A stretch of 14,339 bases of DNA from JAFGED01 sp964551295 (GTDB taxonomy: Bacteria; Chloroflexota; Anaerolineae; B4-G1): the NCBI GenBank assembly GCA_964551295.1, contig CAZKDJ010000105.1, forward strand, positions 1 to 14,339, in the 5' to 3' direction. The notes beneath the pieces were generated by a model. It saw only the letters and a program-made list of their open reading frames with translations. It did no database searches and was not told where the DNA came from. The number at the start of each line of letters is the position of its first letter. The first letter of the stretch is position 1. Positions 7,505-13,486 of this stretch are shown here, one piece after another. Position numbers and translations under genes: made by a program.

Positions 7505-7508
7505 CCCC

Positions 7509-8378
7509 GTGGAGATCGACGTTCCTCCCGACTGGGAAAAGCTCCCAAGCGCCTCACTCAAGGGCGTCATCCTCGTCGTCGGCGCGCCGGATACGGGCAA
7601 GTCCACCTTCGCCCGCTACCTGTATCGCCGCCTGTGCGCCCGTCACGAGCACGTGGGGTTCATCGACGGGGATATGGGCCAAGCGACACTCGGCCCGCCG
7701 ACGACCATGACGTTGGCTCTGAATGAGCCAGAAGACGACGTCTTTCCGCCTGCCGGGCCTCGCCACCGCGCCTTCGTGGGGGACGTCACCCCGCGTGGCC
7801 ACATGCTGCCCACGCTCGTCGGCGCGCATCGCCTGGTACAGAAAGCTCGCGAGGAAGGCCCCACCGCGATCGTGTTCGATACCACCGGATTGGTCGGCCC
7901 GGAGCGAGGGGGCGGCGCACTCAAGCGGGCAAAGATCGACCTCCTGCGTCCCGCCGCCGTCGTCGGCATCCAGCACGAGCGCGAACTGGAGCATCTGCTG
8001 CACCCCCTGCGCCTCAGCGGTCGCACGCGCGTGGTCGACCTGCCGGCATCGCGGGCGGCCCACCGCCGCGACTATACCGTCCGTCGAGAGCACCGCGCCT
8101 CGCAGTTCCGGCGCTACTTTGTAGACACCCACCCCCTGGAGATCGACTGGCAGCGCTTGGCCGTCCTTCCGGAGCCGGCCTTTGCGCCAAACCACCTAGT
8201 TGCGCTGGAGGACAAAGGGGGATTCACGCTGGCGCTGGGCATCGTCGCAGAGGAGAATTCGGCCCGCGATACGGTCACACTGCACACGCCCCTCGCCACG
8301 TCGGATGAGGTGAACGCCATCCATCTGGGCGATCTAGCACTCGACCCACGTTCCTTTCGCGAGTCGCGCCCAAGATAA
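7509..8378 (+). CDS. Clp1/GRC3-type polynucleotide 5'-hydroxyl kinase
   Basis: The 289-residue product is a P-loop kinase of the Clp1/GRC3/NOL9 family, whose members phosphorylate 5'-OH ends of RNA or DNA. Walker A is VVGAPDTGKSTFARYL at 23-38. The Walker A partner region GFIDGDMGQATLGPP at 50-64 matches the family's D-x-D-x-GQ-x-x-x-x-PP signature with its metal and base aspartates. FDTTGLVGP fits Walker B, and an arginine-rich segment (about 177-198) fits the lid. The C-terminal part (LEDKGGFTLALGIV) resembles the small beta domain of archaeal members. The frame is open further upstream within MEMO, but GTG 7509 lies 4 nt after the MEMO stop with GGGGAG at 7495-7500 and starts just before the conserved domain. 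Such kinases are regular in archaea and eukaryotes and sparse in bacteria. The nucleic acid substrate is unknown. Confidence 0.82.
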   Translation: MEIDVPPDWEKLPSASLKGVILVVGAPDTGKSTFARYLYRRLCARHEHVGFIDGDMGQATLGPPTTMTLALNEPEDDVFPPAGPRHRAFVGDVTPRGHMLPTLVGAHRLVQKAREEGPTAIVFDTTGLVGPERGGGALKRAKIDLLRPAAVVGIQHERELEHLLHPLRLSGRTRVVDLPASRAAHRRDYTVRREHRASQFRRYFVDTHPLEIDWQRLAVLPEPAFAPNHLVALEDKGGFTLALGIVAEENSARDTVTLHTPLATSDEVNAIHLGDLALDPRSFRESRPR

Positions 8379-8410
8379 CGCGCACTGAATAGCGTAGGCG
8401 TGGACCAAGC
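8379..8410. other. Convergent gene junction without visible terminator
   Basis: Only 32 nt separate the stop of the polynucleotide kinase (plus) from the stop of the histidine kinase (minus). No hairpin with a T-tract is visible on either strand, so the two operons may read into each other or rely on factor-dependent termination. Confidence 0.5.
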
Positions 8411-9628
8411 TCAGGCGTCGCCGGCGGCGCCTTCCAGCGGCAATGTGAAGGTGAACGTCGTACCCTCTCCTTCCTCACTGCTGACGCTGATCTCGCCGCC
8501 GTGCGCCTCGACGATCTTGTGCGTGATCGTCAACCCCAGCCCGGACCCCACCGCCTGACACTCCGAGTCGGGCACGCGATAGAAGCGCTCAAAGATGCGC
8601 GGTAGCGCATCCGCCGGGATACCCGGCCCGGTATCGGCGACACTGACCACCAAAACATCACCCTCGCGCTTGGCCGTGACGGCAACGTGGTCGCCCGAGC
8701 CGCAGTACTTGATTCCGTTGCCGATCAGGTTGAGCATCGCCTGGTGCAAGCGCTGCCCATCCCCCACCACGGGCGGCAGGTCGTCGATGATGTTCACCGA
8801 CAGACCAACCTGCCTCGCATTCGCCTGCGGCGTCAAGACACTGACCGCCATGTGGATCACCGTGCTCAAATCGACCGGGGCGCAGGCCAGGGAGGCGCGG
8901 CCAGACTCTAGCTTGGCCAAATCGAGAAAGCTGTCCGCCAGACCAGTGAGGCGCTCCGCCTCGCCCTCGACGATACCTGCGAATTGCTGGCACTGCTCCA
9001 ACGTCATACCTGGCTGCTGTATCAGCTCTGCATAACCGATGACGGACATCAGCGGCGTGCGCATCTCGTGTACAATCTCGGCCACCAGATCAGATTGCTG
9101 GAAGAGTAAAGCGTTCTGCACGGCGACCGCAGCCTGGCCGCCCAAAACGGTCAACATCTCAACGTCTTCCCGCGTAAACTCTCCCCCACTCCGCTTGTTG
9201 AGCGCCTCCAACACGCCGATCACGTTGCCCCTGACGACCATGGGGACGGCCAGGATGGAGCGTGTACTGAAATCCGATTGCTCATCCGCTTGGCGATAGA
9301 AATGTGGATCGCTGCGAGCATCGGGGACCACCACGGGCTTGCTCGTCTGCACGACCAGTCCGGCGATACTGCCCTCCATCGGCACGACGATCGAGCGAAT
9401 GCCAGGCAGATTGGTCGCCGCCTCGAAATGCAACTGCCCAGTCTTTCGATCCAGCAGCAAAATCGAGGATTCCTCCGTGTCAGTGAGTTGCTGCGCCGCC
9501 CTGGCGATGCGCTGCAACAGCGGTCGCAGCTCCAGCGTCGAGTTCAGCGAGCGACTGATCTCGATCAGCCGCTCCAGTTGAGCAACGGACTTGCCCTCTG
9601 GGATCTCCAAGTCAGACTCGTTCATCAT
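8411..9628 (-). CDS. Cytoplasmic GAF-domain sensor histidine kinase
   Basis: The 405-residue protein has a short N-terminal helix (about 14-45), a GAF sensor domain (about 35-175, with IAGLVVQTSKPVVV, SILAVPM and GVLEALNK), a HisKA dimerisation domain with the phosphoacceptor His187 in EIVHEMRTPL, and a C-terminal HATPase_c domain. The N box is LNLIGNGIKY (299-308), the G1 box DTGPGIP (332-338), the F box IFERFYR (345-351) and the G2 box GSGLGLT (361-367), all intact. No membrane segment is present, so it senses something inside the cell. The ATG at 9628 overlaps the end of the Sir2 gene by 17 nt and has GGAGGG at 9634-9639. It is the last gene of an operon whose first gene carries a receiver domain, so the two may form a phosphorelay pair. 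Confidence 0.92.
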   Translation of the reverse strand: MMNESDLEIPEGKSVAQLERLIEISRSLNSTLELRPLLQRIARAAQQLTDTEESSILLLDRKTGQLHFEAATNLPGIRSIVVPMEGSIAGLVVQTSKPVVVPDARSDPHFYRQADEQSDFSTRSILAVPMVVRGNVIGVLEALNKRSGGEFTREDVEMLTVLGGQAAVAVQNALLFQQSDLVAEIVHEMRTPLMSVIGYAELIQQPGMTLEQCQQFAGIVEGEAERLTGLADSFLDLAKLESGRASLACAPVDLSTVIHMAVSVLTPQANARQVGLSVNIIDDLPPVVGDGQRLHQAMLNLIGNGIKYCGSGDHVAVTAKREGDVLVVSVADTGPGIPADALPRIFERFYRVPDSECQAVGSGLGLTITHKIVEAHGGEISVSSEEGEGTTFTFTLPLEGAAGDA

Positions 9629-10397
9629 CCAATCCCTCCGCGCAGGCGCGCGCGATGCGAGGCAGCACCTCAGCGACGTTGGCGTGAATGACTACCTTGG
9701 CTGCTTCGTCGATGTAGGTAGGCGACAGATTGACCACGACGATGCGCCCGCCACCTTCGTGCACCAAAAGAGGCAACTGTGAGGCAGGCATGACGTCCAG
9801 GTGTGAGCCTGCCACGAGCAGCAGATCCGCTCGGCGGACGTGCGCCCGCGCCGCATTGAACGCCCCGACGGGCAACTGCTCTCCAAAAAGCACGACGTTA
9901 GGCTTCATCACGCCGCCGCACTCGGGACATCGAGGAACGTCATTGGAGGCAAGAAAGTCGTCCAAAAAGTTGCCGGTAGACACAACCTGATAACAACGCG
10001 TGCACGTCGCTTCTCGCACGTGACCGTGCAACTCCAGTACCTCGCGCGATCCGGCCTTTTGGTGCAGGCCATCGATATTCTGTGTGACGACCGCCTGTAA
10101 CCGGCCGGCTGCCTCCAGATCGGCCAGCGCTATGTGAGCCGGGTTAGGCTCAGCCTGCACCAGTTTCTTGGCCAATGGCCGCACCCAATCGTAGAACACC
10201 TGGGGGCGGACCCGAAACGTGTAGAGCGAGGCCACAATCATCGGGTTGGCACGTTCCCACAGCCCACTGCCCGGCGAGCGAAAATCGGGGATACCGGACG
10301 GGGTACTGATCCCTGCGCCGGTCAAGGCAACAGCATACCGTGCTTCACGCAGGAGCTTTGCCGCAGACGATATCTCATCGGCGTAATCCACGTGCAC
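9612..10397 (-). CDS. Sir2-family NAD-dependent protein deacylase (sirtuin)
   Basis: The 261-residue protein removes acyl groups from lysines using NAD. Expected sites are present: TGAGISTPSGIPDFR (26-40) for NAD, TQNIDGLH (105-112), the catalytic His124 in LELHGH, and four zinc cysteines (132, 135, 157, 160) in CTRC and CPEC. The usual GTS-L-x-V-x-PA motif is changed to GSHLDVMPA (197-205), and NLSPT (223-227) follows. Length is standard for bacterial CobB/class III or U types; I cannot assign the acyl preference. The start is GTG 10395-10397, one base after the stop of endonuclease V; a second GTG (V3) with GGGTGAGG upstream is an alternative. Its stop overlaps the histidine kinase start, so it belongs to the same transcript. 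Confidence 0.92.
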   Translation of the reverse strand: MHVDYADEISSAAKLLREARYAVALTGAGISTPSGIPDFRSPGSGLWERANPMIVASLYTFRVRPQVFYDWVRPLAKKLVQAEPNPAHIALADLEAAGRLQAVVTQNIDGLHQKAGSREVLELHGHVREATCTRCYQVVSTGNFLDDFLASNDVPRCPECGGVMKPNVVLFGEQLPVGAFNAARAHVRRADLLLVAGSHLDVMPASQLPLLVHEGGGRIVVVNLSPTYIDEAAKVVIHANVAEVLPRIARACAEGLDDERV

Positions 10398-10398
10398 C

Positions 10399-11097
10399 TC
10401 ACCCAGTTGAAAATGCCGACTGGCTGGAAGGCAAAGCCGCTCCGCCCGCCACTCGATGCGCCCACCGCATCGGCTCCGGCAGGCGATACTTGGTCACGCA
10501 GTTCAGCACCAAAGAAACCGCCGCCTCCAAATTCACCCGGTGTCCAACGGAGACGTAAACCGGACGCACGCGACTGCGCGTCCGCACGACCGCACCGATC
10601 GACTCACCTGCGTCCTTCAGCGGGGTCCAACTACCCTTCTCCTCGTCGGGCATCACTTCCTTGCCACACAGGCGCGACTTGGCGCACCCTACGGCGGGCA
10701 AATCCAGCAAGATACCCAGGTGCGTGGCAAGCCCCATACGGCGGGGATGCGCCAAGCCTTGGGCATCAAACATCAGCACGTCCGATGCACACGCCAACTG
10801 CTCCAGCGCAGCAAGCACGACCGGCCCTTCACGAAACGCCAACAAAACCGGTACGTAGGGAAACGAAACAGGCAGCGTCGCCGTCGCTGCTTGGAAGGGA
10901 ACGAGATCAGGATAGGAAAGCAATACCACAGCCGCCTTTGCTACCCCACCTTTCACACTGACGTCCACTCCAGCAACGGTCCTAGGTTGACACTCAAGAG
11001 GCTGCACGCACACGCGTTCGCAAAGCCGATTCTGGATCGCCCTGGCCTCAGCCGATGAAACATCCCACGGGTGAGTAAAGACGGGCCGAACAGCCAT
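10399..11097 (-). CDS. nfi: Endonuclease V
   Basis: The 232-residue enzyme cuts DNA near deaminated adenine (hypoxanthine) and starts its repair; some homologues cut inosine-containing RNA. Catalytic and binding residues align well with the family: Asp45 in AGVDVS, Tyr81 and Glu90 in PYVPVLLAFREGP, Asp111 in LMFDAQGLAHPRRMG with His117, and Lys140 in GCAKSRLCG. PVYVSVGHRV follows near 177. The frame allows a TTG start at 11101-11103, but the ATG at 11095-11097 is preferred. It lies 2 nt after the stop of the receiver-ATPase gene, with no clear ribosome-binding site, suggesting coupled translation. Having this repair gene inside a signalling operon is unusual. Confidence 0.93.
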   Translation of the reverse strand: MAVRPVFTHPWDVSSAEARAIQNRLCERVCVQPLECQPRTVAGVDVSVKGGVAKAAVVLLSYPDLVPFQAATATLPVSFPYVPVLLAFREGPVVLAALEQLACASDVLMFDAQGLAHPRRMGLATHLGILLDLPAVGCAKSRLCGKEVMPDEEKGSWTPLKDAGESIGAVVRTRSRVRPVYVSVGHRVNLEAAVSLVLNCVTKYRLPEPMRWAHRVAGGAALPSSQSAFSTG

Positions 11098-11099
11098 AC

Positions 11100-12251
11100 T
11101 CAAGCGTGAAACAGGTGGTCCGCAATCTTTTGAATCTGTTGAGCGGCCAAGCTATTGGGCTGGACCGTCACCATAGGGACACCGTTCTCGCATGACTGAA
11201 ACGCCAATTCAGGAGCCGGAGTGACTACCCCGGCCAGCTCGTGCTGTAACAAGCCTTCTATCGTCTCTTTGGTGGAAGATGCCGCGGAGGCCGCCTTGTT
11301 GACCAGCACTAGACTGATACGGTGACGGGCAATAGTGAGGGACTCGGCCAGATCTACCAACAGCGATTGGGCCAGCATGAGGGAGGAGCGCTGAGGTTCG
11401 ATGGTCACGACAATCTGATAGCACTCGGGCAACAGGTGACGATTGGTTTCGCCCAACCCCACACCCAGATCCAGGAAAATATAGTCTGCCATTGATCCAA
11501 GCTGCTGAACAATGGCCTCAGCGTAGGCAGGCGTCACTGCTTCAGCTACACCGAAAGGCTCGATCTGACCACTAAGGACGAGCACGCCGGATTGATGCTC
11601 CTCCAATTGTGCCTCCACTACCCTGGCGTCGATCTGTTCAAGAGGCTTCTCCAAAAGACGTACAATTGCACCCGGGCGACGCAGGCCAAACTGAAAAGAA
11701 GCTGCTGCCATACCGGATTGCATATCGGCAAAATAGATTCGCTTTTTTCGCGCGGGTCCCTGGGCAAAAGCGACGGCGAGGTTCACCGCCAAGGTGGTGG
11801 TCCCCACGCCTCCCTTCGAACCCAAGAACCCAAGGACTCTGGCCTGCATAACCGGCTCGAGACTCTCCACCTGGCGTCGTGCCGAACGCATAAGCACCGC
11901 CTCCACGTGTGAGAAAAGCTCCTCTGGATGCACCGGCTTGGTCAGATAATCATCCGCCCCGGCCTGAAACCCAGCCACCTTGTCGTCCAACTGCGTCTTG
12001 GCAGTGAACATGATAATGGGAATATCGGCTGTGACGGGACTGGCACGCAGACGACGACACACCTCGTAGCCATCCATGTCCGGCATCATGACATCCAGGA
12101 CAATCAAGTCCGGGGTGTCCTCTTGCACCTTTGCCAAGGCTTGAGAGCCAGATTGGGCAGCAGAAATGTCGTACCCCTGGCGCTCTAACATCAGGCCAAT
12201 CAGCTTTACACTTTCCAAGTCATCGTCGACGATCAGTATTCTTTTAGCCAT
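11100..12251 (-). CDS. Response regulator receiver fused to ParA/MinD-like ATPase (CpaE-like)
   Basis: The 383-residue protein has an N-terminal receiver domain (about 3-120) with all active-site residues: acidic pair Asp10-Asp11, phosphoacceptor Asp53 in VLDVMMPDMDG, Thr83 and Lys105 in YLTKPVHP. From about 138 it has a ParA/MinD ATPase domain with the deviant Walker A GSKGGVGTTTLAVN, an ADMQ-SG segment in the place of the family's D-x-x segment, and DYIFLDLGVG as Walker B. This arrangement is that of CpaE/TadZ proteins, which place Tad-pilus machinery, but those usually have a degenerate receiver. No pilus genes are present here. The ATG has GGAGG five nt upstream. It is the first gene of a four-gene operon that ends with a histidine kinase. 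Confidence 0.9.
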   Translation of the reverse strand: MAKRILIVDDDLESVKLIGLMLERQGYDISAAQSGSQALAKVQEDTPDLIVLDVMMPDMDGYEVCRRLRASPVTADIPIIMFTAKTQLDDKVAGFQAGADDYLTKPVHPEELFSHVEAVLMRSARRQVESLEPVMQARVLGFLGSKGGVGTTTLAVNLAVAFAQGPARKKRIYFADMQSGMAAASFQFGLRRPGAIVRLLEKPLEQIDARVVEAQLEEHQSGVLVLSGQIEPFGVAEAVTPAYAEAIVQQLGSMADYIFLDLGVGLGETNRHLLPECYQIVVTIEPQRSSLMLAQSLLVDLAESLTIARHRISLVLVNKAASAASSTKETIEGLLQHELAGVVTPAPELAFQSCENGVPMVTVQPNSLAAQQIQKIADHLFHA

Positions 12252-12293
12252 TAATGCCTCCGCTTCCGCTATAAAGCCTACACAATGCCTACT

Positions 12294-12322
12294 ACTGTAG
12301 CACAGAACGGACGTCTTGGCAA
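12294..12322 (-). promoter_or_regulatory. Sigma70-type promoter of the CpaE-nfi-sir2-kinase operon
   Basis: On the minus strand TTGCCA (12317-12322) and TACAGT (12294-12299) have a 17-nt spacer. A start near 12287 gives a leader of about 36 nt before the ATG at 12251. I found no comparable promoter in front of the three downstream genes, which start within 17 nt of the preceding stop. Confidence 0.65.
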
Positions 12323-12429
12323 GAAATCAAGAGCGCAGCCCGTCGGTAGCACAAATGCAGCGATGTGTGGTCAGGCTCGGAAAACTCAACATCAGAGGGA
12401 AAATAGGACACAGAAGATATCAACACACT
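12323..12429. other. Intergenic stretch, no feature seen
   Basis: Between the operon promoter and the hairpin behind tRNA-Pro about 107 nt show no open frame with a start and ribosome-binding site and no repeat. It may hold operator sites for the operon, but none can be named. Confidence 0.4.
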
Positions 12430-12460
12430 GAAGGCGCCCATCATGCAACTGAGCGCCTTC
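12430..12460 (-). terminator. Hairpin downstream of tRNA-Pro
   Basis: GAAGGCGC (12430-12437) and GCGCCTTC (12453-12460) form a perfect 8-bp stem around a 15-nt loop that can pair further (TCA with TGA). It begins 5 nt after the tRNA-Pro 3' end on the minus strand. The T-tract after the stem is poor, so it could be a processing boundary as well as a terminator. The layout mirrors the hairpin after tRNA-Gly. Confidence 0.55.
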
Positions 12461-12464
12461 TCTG

Positions 12465-12539
12465 TCGGGGCGCCGGGATTTGAACCCGGGACCTCTACAA
12501 CCCCATTGTAGCGCGCTAGCCAAACTGCGCCACGCCCCG
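12465..12539 (-). tRNA. tRNA-Pro (anticodon GGG)
   Basis: The minus strand folds into a full cloverleaf. The acceptor CGGGGCG (12533-12539) pairs with CGCCCCG (12466-12472), with discriminator A at 12465. A GCGC/GCGC D stem, an anticodon stem CTACA/TGTAG around loop ATGGGGT (anticodon GGG), and a CCGGG/CCCGG T stem with TTTGAAT in the loop complete it. No CCA is encoded. It reads CCC and CCT proline codons. Confidence 0.95.
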
Positions 12540-12552
12540 TTCACAAGAAAGA

Positions 12553-12580
12553 ATTATAACAAAAGTCGGGGATTTGGCAA
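12553..12580 (-). promoter_or_regulatory. Promoter of tRNA-Pro
   Basis: On the minus strand TTGCCA (12575-12580) and a perfect TATAAT (12553-12558) are separated by 16 nt. The -10 box ends 13 nt before the tRNA, so the leader is only a few bases. Confidence 0.7.
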
Positions 12581-12624
12581 ATCGCGCAAGTCGCGCCCTT
12601 GCTTTGGCCAAGCGCTGCTCCATT

Positions 12625-12653
12625 TTGCACGTCTGCCAGAAATATGCTACAAT
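12625..12653 (+). promoter_or_regulatory. Promoter of the cyclic-nucleotide-binding gene
   Basis: TTGCAC (12625-12630) and TACAAT (12648-12653) have a 17-nt spacer. A start near 12660 leaves a leader of about 18 nt that holds the AAGGGGGG ribosome-binding site. It is divergent from the tRNA-Pro promoter, with about 45 nt between the two -35 boxes. Confidence 0.7.
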
Positions 12654-12677
12654 TTTATCAAAATCAAGGGGGGAATT

Positions 12678-13199
12678 ATGGCAAAGGAAAAAGGGGAGAA
12701 CACAGAATACATCAATATCCTGCGTCAGACGGACATTTTTTACGACTTGACCGAGCCGCAGATGGAGATGGTGGCAGGATTGTGTACAGGGACCACGTAC
12801 AACGCCGACGAGACGGTCTTTGAAGAAAATAGCGCCAGTGATGAGCTGTACGTCATCGCCAGCGGCGAAGTGGATATCCTGGTCAATCCCGCCCTCATTC
12901 AATCCTCAGCAGCAGGGCAACTCGCTCGCCCATTGACCATCGCCACCCTCAGGCGCGGCCAGACCTTTGGCGAGATCGCGCTCGTAGACCAAGGGTTACG
13001 GTCAGCTTCGGCCCTCTGTGCCTCAAAAAAGGGCCATCTCTTGATCATCGACAGTGAACAGCTGTTAAAGCTTTGCGACAGCTATCCCGATCTGGGCTAT
13101 CGCTTGATGCGCAACATCGCCGCCGACTTGGCATTCAAGATTCGCGGTACCGACCTGGCGATCCGCGAGCAACTGCTCTGGCGCCCGCGCCCGCGGTAG
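12678..13199 (+). CDS. Single-domain cyclic-nucleotide-binding protein
   Basis: The 173-residue protein consists almost wholly of one cNMP-binding (CAP-like) beta-barrel. It has GEVDILVN at 63-70 and the phosphate-binding cassette FGEIALVDQGLRSAS at 97-111, with Glu99 and Arg108 in the positions that hold the ribose and phosphate in cAMP/cGMP binders. A C-terminal helix (about 139-160) follows and then a short basic tail. There is no helix-turn-helix, so it is not a CRP-type DNA-binding regulator by itself; it may bind a partner or sense a nucleotide. The ATG at 12678 is chosen because of AAGGGGGG just upstream and a matching promoter. The frame stays open further up, but that part would overlap tRNA-Pro. 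The neighbours are tRNA genes, so context does not hint at a partner. Confidence 0.85.
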   Translation: MAKEKGENTEYINILRQTDIFYDLTEPQMEMVAGLCTGTTYNADETVFEENSASDELYVIASGEVDILVNPALIQSSAAGQLARPLTIATLRRGQTFGEIALVDQGLRSASALCASKKGHLLIIDSEQLLKLCDSYPDLGYRLMRNIAADLAFKIRGTDLAIREQLLWRPRPR

Positions 13200-13204
13200 G
13201 CCAT

Positions 13205-13232
13205 TTGACTTTTCGCCCAGCCCCAGTATAAT
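13205..13232 (+). promoter_or_regulatory. Promoter of tRNA-Gly
   Basis: TTGACT (13205-13210) and TATAAT (13227-13232) with a 16-nt spacer lie just after the stop of the cyclic-nucleotide-binding gene and end 9 nt before the tRNA. Confidence 0.75.
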
Positions 13233-13241
13233 TTGGGCCAA

Positions 13242-13316
13242 GCGGGTATAGTTCAGTGGTAGAACGTCAGCTTCCCAAGCTGAATGTCAAGGGTTCGAAT
13301 CCCTTTACCCGCTCCA
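13242..13316 (+). tRNA. tRNA-Gly (anticodon CCC)
   Basis: The cloverleaf has acceptor GCGGGTA (13242-13248) paired to TACCCGC (13306-13312), discriminator T at 13313 and an encoded CCA (13314-13316). The anticodon stem is TCAGC/GCTGA around TTCCCAA, giving anticodon CCC, which reads GGG. The T loop is GTTCGAATC. Unlike the nearby tRNA-Pro, the CCA is in the DNA. Confidence 0.95.
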
Positions 13317-13319
13317 AGG

Positions 13320-13353
13320 AAAGGCCACTGTCTTGTCTACGGCAGTGGCCTTT
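13320..13353 (+). terminator. Rho-independent terminator of tRNA-Gly
   Basis: A perfect 11-bp inverted repeat, AAAGGCCACTG (13320-13330) and CAGTGGCCTTT (13343-13353), encloses a 12-nt loop and starts 3 nt after the CCA. The T-tract is short and partly within the stem, so it could act on either strand. Confidence 0.8.
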
Positions 13354-13449
13354 CAGATAAACCAGCAACTCAAATCGTCACAGTGAAAACACAAGCGCAT
13401 TTCTCTTTAGTAAGAGTCTCTCAGTATCAATCCACCGCCCCTTCGACAG

Positions 13450-13474
13450 GCCCCCCTCGGCTTTGCTCGGGGGC
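13450..13474 (-). terminator. GC-rich hairpin behind the secreted protein gene
   Basis: GCCCCC (13450-13455) and GGGGGC (13469-13474) form a 6-bp stem 13 nt beyond the stop of the minus-strand gene ending at 13487. No T-tract follows. The flanking CCCCTTCGACAGGC (13437-13450) resembles short intergenic repeats seen in many bacterial genomes, so this may be a repeat element and not a true terminator. Confidence 0.35.
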
Positions 13475-13486
13475 AGGCAGGGCAGG

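Noticed and set aside
7260..7508. Upstream in-frame extension of the polynucleotide kinase
   Set aside because: It lies inside the MEMO gene in another frame; the GTG at 7509 with GGGGAG upstream starts just before the P-loop domain.
12480..12677. Upstream extension of the cyclic-nucleotide-binding gene
   Set aside because: It runs through tRNA-Pro and both promoters; ATG 12678 fits better.
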